7,385 nt of DNA, from NCBI GenBank assembly GCA_015490695.1, contig WFXK01000102.1, positions 1 to 7,385 on the forward strand, written 5' to 3'. A program made the position numbers and the translations under genes. Source of the DNA: Bacteroidota bacterium (GTDB lineage: Bacteria; Bacteroidota; Bacteroidia; SpSt-205; S141-50). The notes under the pieces are model-generated. The model did not search any database. It had not been told where the DNA came from and saw only the letters and a list, made by a program, of their open reading frames with translations. This document shows, piece by piece, positions 6,140-7,385 of this stretch (within the stretch, counting starts at the first letter, position 1; each line of letters starts with the position of its first letter).

Positions 6140-6730
6140 ATGCAAATGCAAACCGATACTCGTATTACAAAGGAGCAAATAAAAGCCATAGCTGCGAAAA
6201 TGATTGGACAAAAAGGGTTTCTTGGTTTTACCTTAGACACCTTAGCACAAACCTTAAACACTTCAAAGGATGCTATAAGCGCCTATTACACCAACGAAGA
6301 GGATTTACTTTGGGATATTGCCTTAGACTGCGGTAATGCTTTCTTTCGTCGTATTAAACCCATTTACGAAGCGCCTAATCCCCCTAAGCGAAAATTAGAG
6401 TTGATGATGATAGAACATGTAAAAGTATTGATTGAAAACATTAACGCAGCGGCAATCTTCCTTCATGAATGGCGCCACCTTTCTAAAGAACGAAAAGAAG
6501 AATATATCGCATTACGAGACGCTTATGAAAAGCTCTTTAGAGACGTTATAGAACAAGGGATTCAAGACACGGTGTTTCGTGGTCCGGATGCTAAGATGAA
6601 TACCTTGATGGTGTTATCGGCGCTCAATTGGACCTATCAATGGTATCGTCCTGATGGGATAATGAGTGCCGATGAGGTGGCGTCGCTTTTGGCTGATATG
6701 CTATTGAACGGTTTGGTAAGAAGAATTTAA
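6140..6730 (+). CDS. TetR/AcrR-family transcriptional regulator, possible paa regulator
   Basis: A 196-residue protein of typical TetR length. The N-terminal DNA-binding domain covers about residues 8-56: a first helix (E-Q-I-K-A-I-A-A-K-M-I), G-F-L-G-F-T-L-D-T-L-A-Q-T-L-N (27-40), and the recognition region T-S-K-D-A-I-S-A-Y-Y (41-50) followed by N-E-E-D-L-L-W. The rest is a helical ligand-binding and dimer domain with no recognisable ligand motif. The start at 6140 follows the promoter; a second ATG at 6146 is possible. It lies 13 bases upstream of paaA on the same strand. TetR-type PaaR proteins in other bacteria repress paa genes and respond to phenylacetyl-CoA, so a similar role is likely by position, but the sequence alone does not prove it. 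The promoter of paaA is embedded in the end of this gene. Confidence 0.9.
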   Translation: MQMQTDTRITKEQIKAIAAKMIGQKGFLGFTLDTLAQTLNTSKDAISAYYTNEEDLLWDIALDCGNAFFRRIKPIYEAPNPPKRKLELMMIEHVKVLIENINAAAIFLHEWRHLSKERKEEYIALRDAYEKLFRDVIEQGIQDTVFRGPDAKMNTLMVLSALNWTYQWYRPDGIMSADEVASLLADMLLNGLVRRI

Positions 6731-6735
6731 TTTTG
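6704..6735 (+). promoter_or_regulatory. Bacteroidota-type promoter of paaA, overlapping the tetR stop codon
   Basis: TTG at 6704-6706, a 21-base spacer, and TAATTTTG at 6728-6735. The first three bases of the -7 box are the TAA stop of tetR. The predicted RNA start is about 6742, two bases before the paaA ATG, so paaA could be transcribed apart from tetR, without a leader. Confidence 0.6.
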
Positions 6736-6743
6736 CAGATACT

Positions 6744-7385
6744 ATGTACGGGAATTTAACGATTGTGGAGAAGATAGAGAACTGGGGCAAGCGTTTAGAG
6801 GAGGAAGACCCCGAAAAATTAGCCGAGTTTGAAGAGCGCATTCAACGGGGTGAAAAGATAGAGCCGCACGACTGGATGCCTTTTGAATACCGCCGCCAAC
6901 TCATTCGGATGATTGAACAACATGCCCACTCGGAAATCATCGGTGCATTACCCGAAGGAACGTGGGTTACAAGAGCTCCTAACTTCCGTAGAAAAAAAGC
7001 CCTTTTAGCAAAGATTCAAGATGAGGTTGGTCATGCGCAATTGCTCTATGCCGCTGCAGAAACCCTCGGAAAAAGCCGTGAACAAATGATTAACGACTTA
7101 ATCAGTGGAAAATCTAAGTATTCCAACGTCTTTAACTATCCTGCTTTAACGTGGGCAGATACCGCTATTATTGCTTGGCTCATAGACGCAGGTGCCATCA
7201 TTAACCAAACAACCAATGCCAAAGGTTCCTATGGCCCTTATTGCCGAGCCTTAGAACGTATCTGCTATGAAGAGTCTTTCCATCTACGCTATGGCTACGA
7301 CACTGTAGTTTATTTAGCCACAGGCACAAAGAAACAGCGTCAAATGGTTCAAGATGCCCTTAATCGTTGGTGGAAACCCATCATG
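6744..7385 (+). CDS. paaA: 1,2-phenylacetyl-CoA epoxidase catalytic subunit PaaA, 3' end missing
   Basis: The first 214 codons of PaaA (about 300 residues in full; E. coli PaaA has 309) are open to the right edge. PaaA is the diiron oxygenase subunit of the multicomponent epoxidase that converts phenylacetyl-CoA to its ring-1,2-epoxide, the first oxygen-dependent step of aerobic phenylacetate breakdown. The family signature is plain: H-A-H-S-E-I-I-G-A-L-P-E-G-T-W (60-74), then R-A-P-N-F-R-R-K, then the iron-binding pair E94-V-G-H97 in I-Q-D-E-V-G-H-A-Q, and the second pair E177-S-F-H180 in Y-E-E-S-F-H. The glutamate at 64 is the likely further ligand. The cytosolic enzyme needs PaaB, PaaC, PaaD and PaaE, expected beyond the window. 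The ATG at 6744 follows its own promoter and gives the usual N-terminus. Confidence 0.95.
   Translation, partial: MYGNLTIVEKIENWGKRLEEEDPEKLAEFEERIQRGEKIEPHDWMPFEYRRQLIRMIEQHAHSEIIGALPEGTWVTRAPNFRRKKALLAKIQDEVGHAQLLYAAAETLGKSREQMINDLISGKSKYSNVFNYPALTWADTAIIAWLIDAGAIINQTTNAKGSYGPYCRALERICYEESFHLRYGYDTVVYLATGTKKQRQMVQDALNRWWKPIM

Overview
The window comes from a bacterium of the phylum Bacteroidota, with moderate GC. Four lines of sequence evidence support this: gliding-motility ABC genes (gldF-gldG), a C-terminal type IX secretion (T9SS) sorting domain, a HYC/CC-type small cysteine-rich protein, and repeated Bacteroidota-type promoters (TTG, 19-21 bases, then TAnnTTTG) in front of most transcription units. 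There are no Shine-Dalgarno-like sequences in front of the units that start from these promoters. The presence of paaA suggests aerobic aromatic-acid degradation. I cannot name the genus.

Layout. Positions 1-1165 (minus strand) hold nuoA and nuoB of respiratory complex I, followed by a 14-base-overlapping small secreted cysteine-rich protein that runs off the left edge. Divergent from nuoA is a class I SAM-dependent methyltransferase (1224-2120, plus). Converging on its end is a decayed fragment of a T9SS cargo gene (2110-2328, minus): only the sorting domain is left, with a frameshift at its start, yet a good promoter still points into it. Next comes a tightly overlapping plus-strand operon of gldF, gldG and a DUF4340 gene (2436-5825). 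A 314-base gap follows with a cluster of degenerate TAATGCCTTTTAGCA-like repeats. The right end has a TetR-family regulator (6140-6730) and the first 214 codons of paaA (from 6744), catalytic subunit of phenylacetyl-CoA epoxidase, cut by the right edge.

How the genes work together. NuoA and NuoB belong to the same membrane complex (proton-pumping NADH:quinone oxidoreductase). GldF and GldG are the membrane and extracytoplasmic-domain parts of an ABC-type machine linked to gliding in Flavobacterium; the DUF4340 protein, translationally coupled to them, is probably a third part. The TetR protein is the obvious candidate to control the paa genes.

No wholly new system is evident. The main points for a second look are: transcription starts predicted to lie at or within a few bases of the start codon in several genes; the orphan sorting domain with its live-looking promoter; the gldFG-DUF4340 arrangement; the overlooked cysteine-rich gene beside nuoB; and the repeat cluster at 5832-5987. 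Three genes (nuoA, the methyltransferase, gldF) have been given later starts than the longest open frame, because the promoter box lies inside the longer version.
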